Of a stretch of DNA of 64,000 bases, positions 12,046-24,300 are shown in pieces. Made by a program: the position numbers and the translations under genes. The notes below the pieces were generated by a model. That model was not told the origin of the DNA and searched no databases. It saw only the letters and a list, made by a program, of their open reading frames with translations. The stretch spans positions 29,758,520 through 29,822,519 of the forward strand of contig OW203767.1 in assembly GCA_934045905.1 (NCBI GenBank), written 5' to 3'. This DNA is from Leuctra nigra. Taxonomy: Eukaryota; Arthropoda; Insecta; Plecoptera; Leuctridae. Every line of letters begins with the position of its first letter. Position 1 is the first letter of the stretch.

Positions 12046-13280
12046 CATCCCAGAAAAGAGCACTCCATGTAAAAAAAAGGCAGCCTTAAGTCTCTTCACT
12101 TAAAAAAAAATCAACACCGAAAAGGAGTGATATCAAAAAAGGGGCCAAGTTAATGACATTTCCATGTATTAATTTATCGTATCTCTGAAATAAAAGTATA
12201 AACACCGATAAATTCTTTACAAGGACTTGGCGCATCATTTTTTTAAAGACATCATTCTATCCTAAATGGGGACAGAAATTTACAAGTATAGGCTGTTCAA
12301 TTTACGCTTACAACGCCGTTAGGGTGTAACTAAGCAGCACCATCCAGACCTCCCACCTGAATTCACACTTTGCCAACCTAAACTGTCCAAAGTTAAACCG
12401 CTAACTTGAATGTGCCATCTAGTTCTAGCTGATTTTCATTTTGTTGTGTTGGTGCTAGCGTAGTACATCATTTTCGTTGCCATCTTCACCACCAAAATCA
12501 TTGTAAAGAAGATTTGAACAAACTGTAGGTACATGTTCCTCTTTATATTTGAGCCGGTATCTATAAATCAAGCTACTTTTAGTAATAGCTATTTTATAGT
12601 TTTGTCAATGGCGATAGAATAAAGATTTCATGTTGTTATTGATAAGTAATATGGTGAAAGAATTAAATAACAATGAAGTGGGCTAATATTATTATAGCAC
12701 TGTTAATATGGTGATTTATAGAAGGGTATCTTTTCATAATTTGATCTTGACTGAGGGAAATCATGAAACGTTGTCAAATAATTACTAACTATCTATTGCA
12801 CGCTATTATATTTTTTGAAGTGTCAAGTGTATAAAGTTATTTTTTTTAAAGAAATTCGATGTGCCGTCACTGTGTACTTTGTGAATGTATTGTTACAAAT
12901 TCGAGAAATTTATTTCATGATGAGAAGGTATAACGCATGAGACTTAATTAATATATTGGCCACGAAACAATATTACGAAGATAACTATGTGTATTTATTA
13001 CAAACATAGAGGCAACAAGTTTCATCGTGAACATATTCATATAGAAAATATTTTACAGTAGGTATAAATAATATGTAATTGAAAGATGTGTCTCTATTAT
13101 TTTAAAAATTCTAAACGACTGTTGTATATAAATGGCATTATGTTTATATAAAAAGAAAAATATTTGGAAATATCATTGACTTGGCTCCTTTTTTGATATC
13201 ACTCCTTTTCGGCGTTGATTTTTTTTAAAGTAAAGAGACTTGGCTGCCTTTTTTACACGGATTTTTTTTTTACTGGGATA
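12046..13280. mobile_element. Foldback/TIR element, long-insert variant (composite family)
   Basis: Left arm 12046-12180 (cactccatgtaaaaaaaagg, aagtctcttcac, caacaccgaaaaggagtg, atatcaaaaaaggggcc) is matched inverted at about 13150-13280 (cttggctccttttttgat, cggcgttgatttttttt, gagacttggctgcc, tttacacgg). Arms are about 125 bp, separated by about 970 bp of AT-rich sequence without coding potential. It shares arm motifs with the shorter hairpins at 19690, 21621, 31300 and 34561. Confidence 0.7.
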
Positions 13281-13489
13281 TCACTTCTTTTGTTAGTTGA
13301 TTCATAAAGCTTGTAACACATGTCGGAGGAAGAAGGACTATAATTACTTGAAAAAAATACGCCTCAACCGATTTGGTTACTATTACTAAGAAAAGTTGCG
13401 TTTGGTATAAATTTAGTCTAAGGTATAAACTTAAAATGATTATCCAAGAAGAATAGCCCTAAGTTTCGTTACAATCGGTCCAGCTGTTT

Positions 13490-14030
13490 TCGATATCTGA
13501 CGTCACTGCCGGTTTTAATAATGGCGCCCGAACTGCTGCCTTGAATTCGTAATTATAAGTACATTACAATTGCATAATTAATCTGCGATCTGTGCAGCCG
13601 TTTTGTATACATGACGTTACTTCCGGTTTTGAAATAGCGGCCAAAAATAATGTCGTCTTGAATTCATAGTTATTATAAGTTCTACATAATTGCATAATTT
13701 GGTTACAATTGGTACAGCCGTTTTCGATATATGACGTCACTTCCGGTTTTGAAAAGGCGGCCGAAAAATATGTCGTCTTGAATTCATAATTATAAGTCCT
13801 ACATAATTGCATAATTTGGTTGTAATCAAGTTCAGCCTTTTTCGATATATTACGTCACCTTCGGTTTTGAAATGGCGGCCGAAAATAATGTCAACATGAT
13901 TTCATAAATATAAGGGATAATTACGTAATTTTGTTGCAATCGGTACATCTGTTAACGATAAATTACGTCATTTCCGGTTTTAAAAATGGCGGACAGAAAT
14001 AATGTGGTCTTGAATTCATAATTATAAGTC
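13490..14030. repeat. Tandem ~115-bp repeat with CRE/ETS/YY1-like module (5 copies)
   Basis: Five degenerate head-to-tail copies of a unit reading roughly cgatatatgacgtcacttcc, ggttttgaaaatggcggcc, then gaattcataattataagtcc, ataattgcataatttggtt and cagccgttttcg. It is the body of the composite repeat family. A minus-strand open frame at 13564-13812 is just the repeat and is not a gene. Confidence 0.8.
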
Positions 14031-14032
14031 CA

Positions 14033-15180
14033 ACTGGTGGTTTCATTATTACAATAATACATACTAAACGACAAGTTTTCACTGTTAATTTCACGCCTTT
14101 TTAAACTCAAATTTCTATCAATATAGAAATAAAATTTATTTTTGTATCACGGTAGCAGAAGATTGAGGAGGTTTCATTAGAAATGCAACAATATGTGTAG
14201 TGAATAAATCACTACATATCGTCCCCCCAGTTCAAGACACGTTATTTCAAAAAATCGTTTTTTTAAACTAAAATGTCTTTGTCAGGACCACACCTATTAT
14301 GTCCAATGATGCAAATTCTTATATTTCATAATTTGATCATCCTAGACCACATAACGTTGTATTACCCGTAGGTCATTTTCAACTTTTAATTCGTTCAATA
14401 CTACGTTATCTGCAAATTTCCTATGCTATTTACAGATAGTGTAGTCTTGCACCAGAATTATATGTAAACCTGGCGACAAAACTAAATTCAAGACAACGTC
14501 AGTATTTGCAGATAGTGCAATATGCTCTGGAATTTACCATGTTAAATCTGTCTTTAGAAATACAACTTGAGAAGAATGTTAGTTCAATACTGCACTATCT
14601 GCAAATAACGTTGTATTGAACAATAAATTTACCTATTAATTAATATTGCCAATTATAATAATTCAATCAATATTTTGAAAAGTACGTAATGCGTATTTCT
14701 GTTGAGATTAATTACATAAAAATAATGGTGCCATTTAACTGTTATTCTGATTTGTTAGGTAATTTTGAAATATTATAACGTCGTTTACCAACAATGAAGT
14801 TTTGCAGATAACGTAGTCTTGAACTGGGGATATAAATGCTGAATTATTATTTTTATGCTGAAAAATAATAATACACTTTTCAAAATGATCAACAGGTGGT
14901 TTTATTATTACAATAATTCAAACGAAACAACAAGTTTTGACTGTTAATTTCACGCCTTTTTAAATACAAAGTTAGGTATACCTATCAATATCGAAATGAA
15001 ATTTCTTTTGGTATCAGGTCAGGGTAGCAGAAGATTGAGAAGGTTTAATTAGAAATGCAACAATATGGAGTGCAGAAAAATAATAATAGACTTTTCCAAA
15101 ATATCAACAGGTGGTTTCATTATAACAATAATAATAAACTTAACGACAAGTTTTGACAGTGAATCTCACGCCTTTTTATG
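14033..15180. repeat. Three copies of a ~170-bp repeat, the first split from the second by a TIR insert
   Basis: Copies at 14033-14200, 14889-15062 and 15104-15180 (partial) share caacaggtggtttcattat, acgacaagttttgactgt, and ttcacgcctttttaa. They flank the small TIR element at 14224-14836. The block overlaps the probable 3' UTR of the SLC17 gene. Confidence 0.75.
14224..14836. mobile_element. Non-coding TIR element (~0.6 kb)
   Basis: Ends in inverted CCCCAGTTCAAGAC / GTCTTGAACTGGGG followed inward by cgttat(t)tgcaaa-like words. It contains several internal repeats of 'ctatctgcaaat'. No ORF; the target-site duplication is unclear. Confidence 0.55.
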
Positions 15181-15215
15181 TCACAGCCATGACGTCACTC
15201 CTTCACTTCTGTGTC

Positions 15216-15356
15216 TCACAGTAGCGCATGCGCGTCACCGGGCTGGTCGTTCCACTGCTGCAACGCCGTACTGGCGAACACCAAGTAGAACAATCCAGTG
15301 AAGAAGTTGATTGCAGCAGTGATAAAGAAGATGATCCGCCATTGAGACGTAGAACT
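15216..15356 (-). CDS. SLC17 exon 9, C-terminus (residues 428-473)
   Basis: The acceptor TTTGTCGTCAG is followed by SSTSQWRIIFFITAAINFF, the last membrane helix, and the short tail ending QQWNDQPGDAHALL and TGA at 15218-15216. QW(R)xxFxITA and the terminal QxWND are family-typical. It is separated from exon 8 by a 14-kb intron. The nearest AATAAA on this strand that I see is near 14901-14896, inside a repeated block, so the 3' UTR probably overlaps repeat sequence. Confidence 0.9.
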   Translation of the reverse strand, partial: SSTSQWRIIFFITAAINFFTGLFYLVFASTALQQWNDQPGDAHALL

Positions 15357-18300
15357 CTGACGACAAAGAAATTAATTTCGTACTGATAACATAATTGTAG
15401 TTTGGTTATTGTCAAATAATATTGAATTTATCATTCCATTGTACCTATTATTATTTTAATTTATGAGGGAAGATCTCTTGAGAATTAATCTTTAAAATTC
15501 GAAATATAAAAAGATGTGTATGTTCTGTAACTAAATAATGGCAAGAAAAAGTGGTCTGCATGTGGGCAAGTGGGATCTGCATGAACTAGTTTTAAAGATG
15601 TTATATCTGTTACTGTTTTTCCTTCAGTTCTTCAGTTCTTCAGATTTTCTGATATTATGACAGTTTTTATATATTGTAACAAATTTACGTTCGTGGACGT
15701 TTTAGGTACCGAGCTATGAGTGTTTTACTGCTTTTCAACAGGGACCCGAACCGGAACCGGAACCGGAACCTAGAACCGGTATGAACCTTTATAATTTCGG
15801 AACCAGAACCGGAACCGGAACCGTTATACTTTCTTCCCAAAGAACCGGAACCGGAACCCGAACCTTTATACACAATAAGGTTCTTAAAGGTTCTTAAAGG
15901 TTCTTTAAGGTTCCTTCTTTAAATAAAAAATCATGTATATCACTTGGATATAATATTATTCACAAAGTTGTATAAAGTTTATTTTTTGAAAAAATTTCCA
16001 AAATGTATTTTTTGTAGAAATTTTTAATTCTTGATAAGAAAGAATAATTCTTTATTATGAAAACGCTGCTCGAGTTTTCAATTTTTGAATCTGACTACTG
16101 CGATGAGAACTGCATTGCCGACAATTTGAATATGATAGTTCAGGAAAAATGAATGTTTACGTTGTCTTATGGAGAAAATTGCAGCCACTATACTGTCTCC
16201 TCTGATATTTACTCTGTGCACCATCATGTGAATTTTATACAGACACTGCCTCTACACCTGTGCTTGCATTCATAGGAAAATCCAAATCCAATAATTCCAT
16301 TAAATTTGACATTGGTAGGTAATACTGAAGTTTTATAATATAGTTGATTTAAAATTTTAGAACCGGAACCCGGAACCTTAATGCAGGAACCGTAACCGGA
16401 ACCGAACCTTTAAGAATATTTGTTTCTGAACCGGAACCGGAACCCGAACCTTTATAAACTAAAATTGTGGAACCGGAACCGGAACCCGAACCTTTATTCA
16501 TAAAGGTTCGGGTCCCTGCTTTTCAACGCTGATCACTATGAAAAGTGCAGTTTTTCATGCAAAACTGTTTAATTACGTTGTGTAATTGTAAACCTTCTTT
16601 GATTATTTTAAAATTATTTTGTCTTACTCGAGTTATGTAGCCTCTGCTTACTAAAATTTGAATGTTCAAATATGACGTATTTCACGTAGTAAGAAAAGCT
16701 GGAGATGAAGAGTAATATCCCCATCTTACTTATAGTTACCCAGTTCTGTCTCTCTGTGTGTCAGGAACGCCTGCGCGCGCATCCTCTCAATTTCGCGCGC
16801 ACACTCTCTATGTTGTATTTAAAATTAAAATGGTCGACGTTACAATTATCCCTTTGTGTTTATAAGAAATGTATTATAACACAGAATAACTGTCCAAATC
16901 TTTACATTACATTGAAAACGGCACTATTTGTATTTACAACGGTGGCCTTTCATTGCCAATCGTGTCTAAAAATACGTCTTTTGCCTTCACAAAGTAAAGA
17001 AAAGTAACCATAACTTACCTAACACGTAATCCTTATCCCTTTGAGTGTGTAAAAAATCTACTATAACACATAATAACCGTTCAAAAGAGACATTACATAG
17101 AAAATTCCTTCACGCCAAGAAATGTCAAAGTTTAATTTTTATAAATTTTTCATTTCCTCTGTATTTTAGAGGGCCATGAAAACCAAACAAAGCCGATAGA
17201 TTTTTAACATTGGCCTCAAGATACAATTTGCAAACGATCAAACGTATTATTTTCTTCCCACATTTAATCAACACGGCTCTGTAACCCTCAAACCAACTAA
17301 CCGACGAAGTTTTTAAATAATGTTGTTAGATTAATCATTTTGATCAGTCGTTTCTTATTTCGTAGAGGGGTCTGTATTATTGAGTCATGTATTGACAACG
17401 AATTCATGTTGCTGTTGATAAAGTTTGAAGAAACCAATGTTTAAGTTTTACATTGTCAACTGAATATCTATACCTTAATTAGAGGTAGATGGGCTGAAGT
17501 CCATTTCAATATTTTTGAAGTGAGCTCAGAGAACAGTATTTCTGACATCAACCAATCATTTGTAATGGTGACATGAGTTATTGTAAGAGAATACTTCAAT
17601 ATAACGTTATTTGTTAACAGTGAAACGGTACTTGATAGAGCTTGATTACAATCCAAAATTGTGCACCGCAAAATCAAACAAATTTACTTCCGCCCTACAT
17701 CCTGAGGAACATATATAATGAAACCGTAGATACCATGTAATAGCATAGCATCACAAATGAAGAAAAGGTCGTGGGCATCAGGTCACGGTATCAACGTAAT
17801 GTATATATATATATATATATATTATATATATTTTTTACGGCGCATAGGTACATTGTTTTTCTTCTTATTTTTACTTAGTACGAATACTCTGGTGTAAATT
17901 TGGAAACTTATATGAAATTGTTTCACCATAATAGGTATGATCAAATTGCTTTTCTTCGTTCCTCATTTGTTAACGTATCCTGTTAAGATTGGGTCATCAA
18001 CGACGTCAAGTGTATTAACGACGCACACTCTGCTGACAAATATTGCCGTCGTTTTATATTTACGCATACCTCACTGGTGCACATTGGTCATGTTTTACAT
18101 GACGGGACCCTCTAGTCTTACTTATAGTTACCCAGGACCCTTACCTAATATCGCCAGATTTCAGTAGCACCGTGTTACTGTAGCACAACTTTTGTTTTAA
18201 AAGTTTTAGCCATAAGAGCTAACATTGTCGCCATGGCAACTAGGTGATCGTGCTACAGTAACACGGTGCTACCGAAATATTGGCGATATTAGGTAAGGGT

Positions 18301-21300
18301 CCAGATCTGTCCGGAACGCCTGCGCGCGCATCACGCTCAAGCGCGCGCATCACTCTAAATTTATTGAAAATTGACGGCGTTTCGTTTCCCCTCACGTCTA
18401 AAAATACGTCCTCTGCTTCGCCTGAATATATCAATAACTGAAACTTACCTAAATTAATCCTTATCCCTTTGTGTTTATAAGAAATTTATTTTAAACAGAA
18501 TAACTGTCCAAATCGATAAATTACATTGCAAACGGCCAAAAGCTAACACTATTTTGAATTTAAAATGGTGGACTTTCTTTGCCAATCGTGTCTAAAAATA
18601 CGTCTTTTGCTTTCACTAAGTAAAGAAATAACCAAAACTTACCTAAAACGTAATCCTTATCCCTTTGAGTGTGTAAAAAATCTACTACAACACATAATAA
18701 CCGTTCAAACTAGTACATTGCGTAGAAAACTTCCTCACATCAGGAAACGTCAAAATGTAATTTTTTTTATACATTTTCCATTTCCTCAGTGTTTTAGAAG
18801 GCCCATGAAAACCAAAGCAGATAGATTTTTAACATTGGCCTCATGATGCAATTTGCAAACGATCAAATGAATTATTTTCTTCCTACATTTAATCAACACG
18901 GTTCTGTAACCCTCAAACCAACTAACCGACAAAGTTTTAAAATATTGATGTTATTATTAATAATTTCAATTAATTTCTTATTTCGTAGAGTGGTCTGTAT
19001 TGAGTCATGTATTGACAACGAAATCATGTAGCTGTTGATAAAGTTTGAAGCACCAATGTTTAAGTTTTACATTGTTAACTGAATATCTATAGCTTATTTA
19101 GAGGTAGATCGACTGAAGTCAATTTCAATATTCTTGAAGTGATACGTATTTCTGAATTCATCCGATAATTTGTAATGGTGACATGAGTGATTGTAAGAGA
19201 TTACTTCAATATAACGTAATCTGTTAACATCAGTGAAACGGTACTTGATAGACTTATGATTACATTCCAAAATTGTGCACCGCAAAATCAAAAAAAAAAA
19301 TTACTTCCGCCCTACAACTGAGGAACGTATATAATGAAAGCGTAGATACCATGTATAAGCATCATAAATGAAGAATAGGTCGTGGGCATCAGGTATAATG
19401 GTATCAACGTTACATATATATATTTTTTACGGCACATACTGATTTTTTTTCTTAATTCAACTAAGTACGAATACTCTGGTGTAAATTTGGAAACTTAATG
19501 AAATTGTTTTATCAAATTGCTTTTCTTCGTTCCTCATTTGTTAACGTATTCTGTTAAGATTGGGTCATCAACGACGTCAAGTGTATTAACGACGCACACT
19601 CTGCTGACAAATATTGCTATCGTTTTATATTTACGCATACCTCATTGGTGCACCTTTGTCATGTTTTACATGACGGGTCCCTCTAGTTAAAAATATACTT
19701 CAACTAAAAAAATATAGTAGAAATCTAAAATTCAGCACTGAAAAGTTGTGATGTCAAAAAATTTACCAAGTCAAAAATTTTCAAATATACTTTGCAAATT
19801 GTGCATATAATAGTATAGAAATAGGCCAGAAATCTAATATACTCATCTGTACATATAATATATCTAATATGCCATTATAAAACGATGCGCCAAGTATTTT
19901 TTGAAAAGTTTTGACTTGGCAAATTTTTTGATATCCCTTCTTTTCAGTGCGGAATTTTAGATTTCTTCTATTTTTTTTAGTTAAAGAGACTTGTCCGGTA
20001 TTTTTACATGGAGTTTTTTTTATGGGGAATCACTCCTTTTTTGGTTTATACTTACAACTTGTAACATTGTGGCACCAAAGACTATAATTCCTTTAATAAA
20101 TACGCCTTTGTGATTGGTTGCTAAGAAACGTTTTGCTGTTTACTATGTATACCTACGCTAAAAATAATATTATATGAAGTATAGCGAAAGTTTCGTTCCA
20201 ATCGGTCCAGCCGGTCTCGAGATATGGCATCACTTCCGGATTTCAAAATGGCGGCTGACATCACTGCCACCTAAAATGTGTATCTATAAATGTTATGTAA
20301 CATTATAAGCCTTCTGAATATGTAGTTCTTGTTATACGAGATGATTTTAGTCAGATTTGGCATTATTATGACGTCATTTCCGGTTTCGATAATAGTACAT
20401 TTCTATTTCGACCATTGATATTTTATATAGATGACAGTCCGAATCGTTTGGCGTTAATTTTGGACCGATCGGTCCATCCATTATTAAAATATGACGTCAC
20501 TTCCGGTTTCAAAATGGTGGCATAAAAACGGTCATAACAAATGGCACCTCAGACGCCAAAAGTGCATATGTTGTCAAAATTTCAGATCAATCAGTTAAGC
20601 CGTTTAGGCTGTGGCGGTGACAACAGCGTTTTCTTACAATATAATAATAATCAGATACCTTTTAAAAGAGGTGTAATTTCACGATTTTCACGGCCCTCTA
20701 GCTCGCAAATGGCATAACCTATTGTTCACAAATTTGGTATATGGGGTGGGTGGGTCATAGCCCGAAATTAAGATATTTTGCAACAATGTGAGATTTTCCA
20801 ATTTTAAGATCCAGTAGGCCGAAAATGCCATGTTGTTGCTTACAGTAAAAGTGTTTGGTCTGCTCCTCAGTTTATTAGGCAGTAACGGTATGTTGAGTGA
20901 GTGTGAGTGTACGGTACGACTTTGTTGTCGCTCCACTAGATAGAAAAGTTTGGCAGATTTTTGAATAGTTAGCTTGACCTTGAAGAATTTTTTAATCGAT
21001 TTTAATCAATTTTGCTAATGTGAATTTAAATTAATTATTGCTGAGTAATCGTTTGCAATTAACAAGACAATGAAAATAGTTTGAAAAGGTTTATTAGTAT
21101 TTTTTTCCTACATACGCAATCAACATCTGCAGGACGAACAAAAGGCTATCAGCTGTTCCAATTTGTGGCATAATTTTGATTAAACCGTATTTAAAACTCC
21201 TGAGAAGCCCAATTTCATAATACAATTATACTTGTTACAGATATTGATACGAATCGAATATAAACCTCTTCGTGACTATCCAACCAAAATGCCACAAATT

Positions 21301-24300
21301 TTCATTTGGAAGGGTTCAGTTGAGCAAATACTTCTCACTGGTTGATTGCACGCAACTAATTCGTATACTTCTACCATAAGTCTCATTGGATGTGCGCGTG
21401 TGAACTGGCCGATCATGCGATTCCGATTCTTACCAATTACCGATCGAATCGGGAGTATAGAGACTAGCTCTAAACTGGATGAATGAAGATTCCCGATTGG
21501 CGTCGTTGACCAATCAGATGTGAGAATTTCAGTCACGTGGTACTTACAAGGAAATCAAGATGGCTCCGAAAGTGTACAATGATATTAGAACGGGAATCAC
21601 AATTGTTTTATTATAACAAACCCATAAAAAAACACTCCGTGTAAAAATACCAGCCAAGTCTCTTCAACTATAAAAAATAGAAGAAATCTAAAAATTCAGC
21701 ACTGAAAAGGAGTGATATCAAAAAATGGGCCAAGTCAAAACTTAATTTTAAAAACCAAAATATACTTGGCGCATCGTGCATATAGATCGTTTAGAAGTAT
21801 AGGCCAGATGTGTAATGTACATAAAATCTATCTACCCTATAATGCCGTAAAAAACGATGCGCCAAGTATATTTTAGTTTTTAAAATTAAGTTTGGACTTG
21901 GCCCATTTTTTGATATCACTCCTTTTCAGTGCTGAATTTTTAGATTTCTTCTATTTTTTTTATAGTTGAAGAGACTTGGCTGGTATTTTTACACGGAGTG
22001 TTTTTTTTATGGGGATATCACTATTTTTTTTAGTTTATTAACACAACTTGTAAGACATATCGGAGCAACAATGAGAATGACTAATTCATTTAAAAAAAAT
22101 ACGCTATTTACGAATTGGTTACTAAGAAAAGTTTTGTTTGGTTCTAAATATAAGCTTAAAGGGATATTCCATGAAGAATTGCGAAAGCATCGTTCCAATC
22201 GGTCCAGCCGTTTTCAAGATATGGCATCACTTCCGGATTTCAATATGGCGGCTGAAATAACTGCCACCTAGAATTTATTTCTATAAATGGTATGTATCAT
22301 TATAAGCCTTCTGAATAGATATTAATAGGTTTTTATATAACAGAGAAGTGAATTTTCGCAGATTTCGCATAACTATGACGTCATTTCCGGTTTCAGTAAT
22401 TAGACAACTTTAGTTTCACTATTGATATTTCATATAGAGAACCGTCTGAATCGATTGGTGCTAGTTTTATTCCGATCGGTCTAGCCATTTTTGAGATATG
22501 ATGTCACTTACGGTTTCAAAATGGCGGCTTCCGGTTGGTTTTATAAAAAGGCACATCAGACGCCAAAAGTGCACATGTGGTAAAAATTTCAGATCGATCG
22601 GTGGGCCATAGCTCGAAATTAAGATATTTCGCAACAATGTGAGATTTCCCAATTTTGTGATCCAGTAGGCCGAAAATGCCATGTTATTGCTTACAGTAAA
22701 AGTGTTGGGTCTGCTCCTCTGTTTATTAGGCATTTACGGTATGTTGAGTGAGTGTGAGTGTACAGTACGACTTGGCTGGGTGGAGCGACCGCTCCACTAG
22801 ATAATTAGAGATAAGACGAAATAATGATGACAAACCTTCTTCTGGAACATTTCAACAAAAACAAAACAAAATATCTAGTTCCTACGCCTTCTAGAAGCAG
22901 GCAAGGTCGTGTGATTGAATACTTTGTCGTCTGAACTGGAAAATCGCTCACATTCAATGAGACTTATTCGCGGTTACCACCTCCGCTAGTAGCGCTGAGA
23001 TCGCCTGCGAATGGCGGACCGGGTGCGGATAAGCAGGTGGAGATTTCACGCGCTGTGTGCTATTCTTATACCGGGTGGCGCAAAACATCCCCTTGTTTGA
23101 GAGGTCACTACATCAACACTATTAAAGATAGGGGTTTGAAACATGAACATATTTTAGAAAACATACTGGCATATAATATATGTAAGTTTCAAACATATTT
23201 ATTGAATGGGAAAAATGTAAAAAATTACCGAAGTTGTTTTTGAAAAAACAGAATAAACCATACAAAATTACGTGTTTGAAGGATTTGTTTGCAGTTACTT
23301 TGTAGGAAGTAGGTGATATTATGTTTACTTATGAATTCATAAATGAACATGAAATAACTTTTAATACATCTATGTGAATTTATCCTTGGTTTATTGAGTT
23401 ATGTGTGAGAATGTATTTAACTTTCATCCACTGACATTAACGGGAGTTTAAATACCTACATTGTCTAAATCTTCGCTGAAAACACATACACCATTATTTT
23501 CTTCCCTCTCAATTTCTATTCCTGAAACCACAATTATCAATAAGATACTTTATACTAAATGGAGACAACTTTTATGGCAAATTATGACAACAATGGAAAC
23601 TTCTTTGCAAAACAGAGCTGATCTAGTCGGGCGCTAGCTCGACGCTGCCAAGCACCGCTCTAATACAACGTGCGAGCTACTACCAGACTTATACTGCAAG
23701 CGCTTCGGGCCCGATTTCGGGGTGTCAGTACGCATGCAAGCATTTAGAAATGAAAGTTGAAAACCATGGTTATCGGGTATATTTAGCCACCTGACAACAC
23801 CTAACCAAATATCAAGGTGCTGCGATCATCCCTTCGGGGTGAATTTTGGGCCTCAAACATGCAAGGATTGACTTTCATGTTAGTTAGTTAGTTAGTTAGG
23901 CACGGTCAATTTGTTTGCCCCTCTCCACAGGTTGAACGGTTTGTCCTAGAGAGTTGAAATTTGGCAGAGACATAGAGTCATATTTATAGCAGTGCCCTTT
24001 GAAAGAAAATCTGAAAAATTTTGACCGGAAGTGAAGTTATTACAATTTTAAATTTTAAATATTTTAAAAGTCAAACGGGTCCATCGAGAGTTTTGAAATT
24101 TGGCAACAATAAAGACAATGTATTGCTAGACACTCCACTTCAAGAAAAATCAATAAATTTAAACCGGAAGTGGGAAAATTATCAATATTTACGTTCCGCC
24201 CTTCTTCTTTGATACACTAAACAGCGGCTCTAATTCCCATCGGACTGATAGCTCATGTTAGGAAGGCAGCTGGCTTCGACATCTGCATAACACGTTCGAT

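Larger units (their letters stand above)
16725..19688. repeat. Direct tandem duplication, ~1.35-kb unit x2
   Basis: Copy 1 (16725-18118) and copy 2 (about 18113-19688) share their full length: cttacttatagttaccca, the cgcgcgcat-rich segment, ccaatcgtgtctaaaaatac, tgaatatctatacc, caacgacgtcaagtgtatt, and the end gacggg(a/t)ccctctagt. Copy 2 is interrupted by a 168-bp MITE. The end motif is the inverse of ACTAGAGGGACCCG found in the 1-kb repeats at 3122 and 8351. Confidence 0.85.

Noticed and set aside
15190..15197. TGACGTCA next to the SLC17 stop codon as a regulatory site
   Set aside because: A single occurrence in the 3' UTR region with nothing else to support it.
22776..22800. Calling the composite repeats Helitrons from the CTAG tail
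   Set aside because: The hairpin is only one base from CTAG and the next base is A rather than T, so the Helitron label is not supported for this family.
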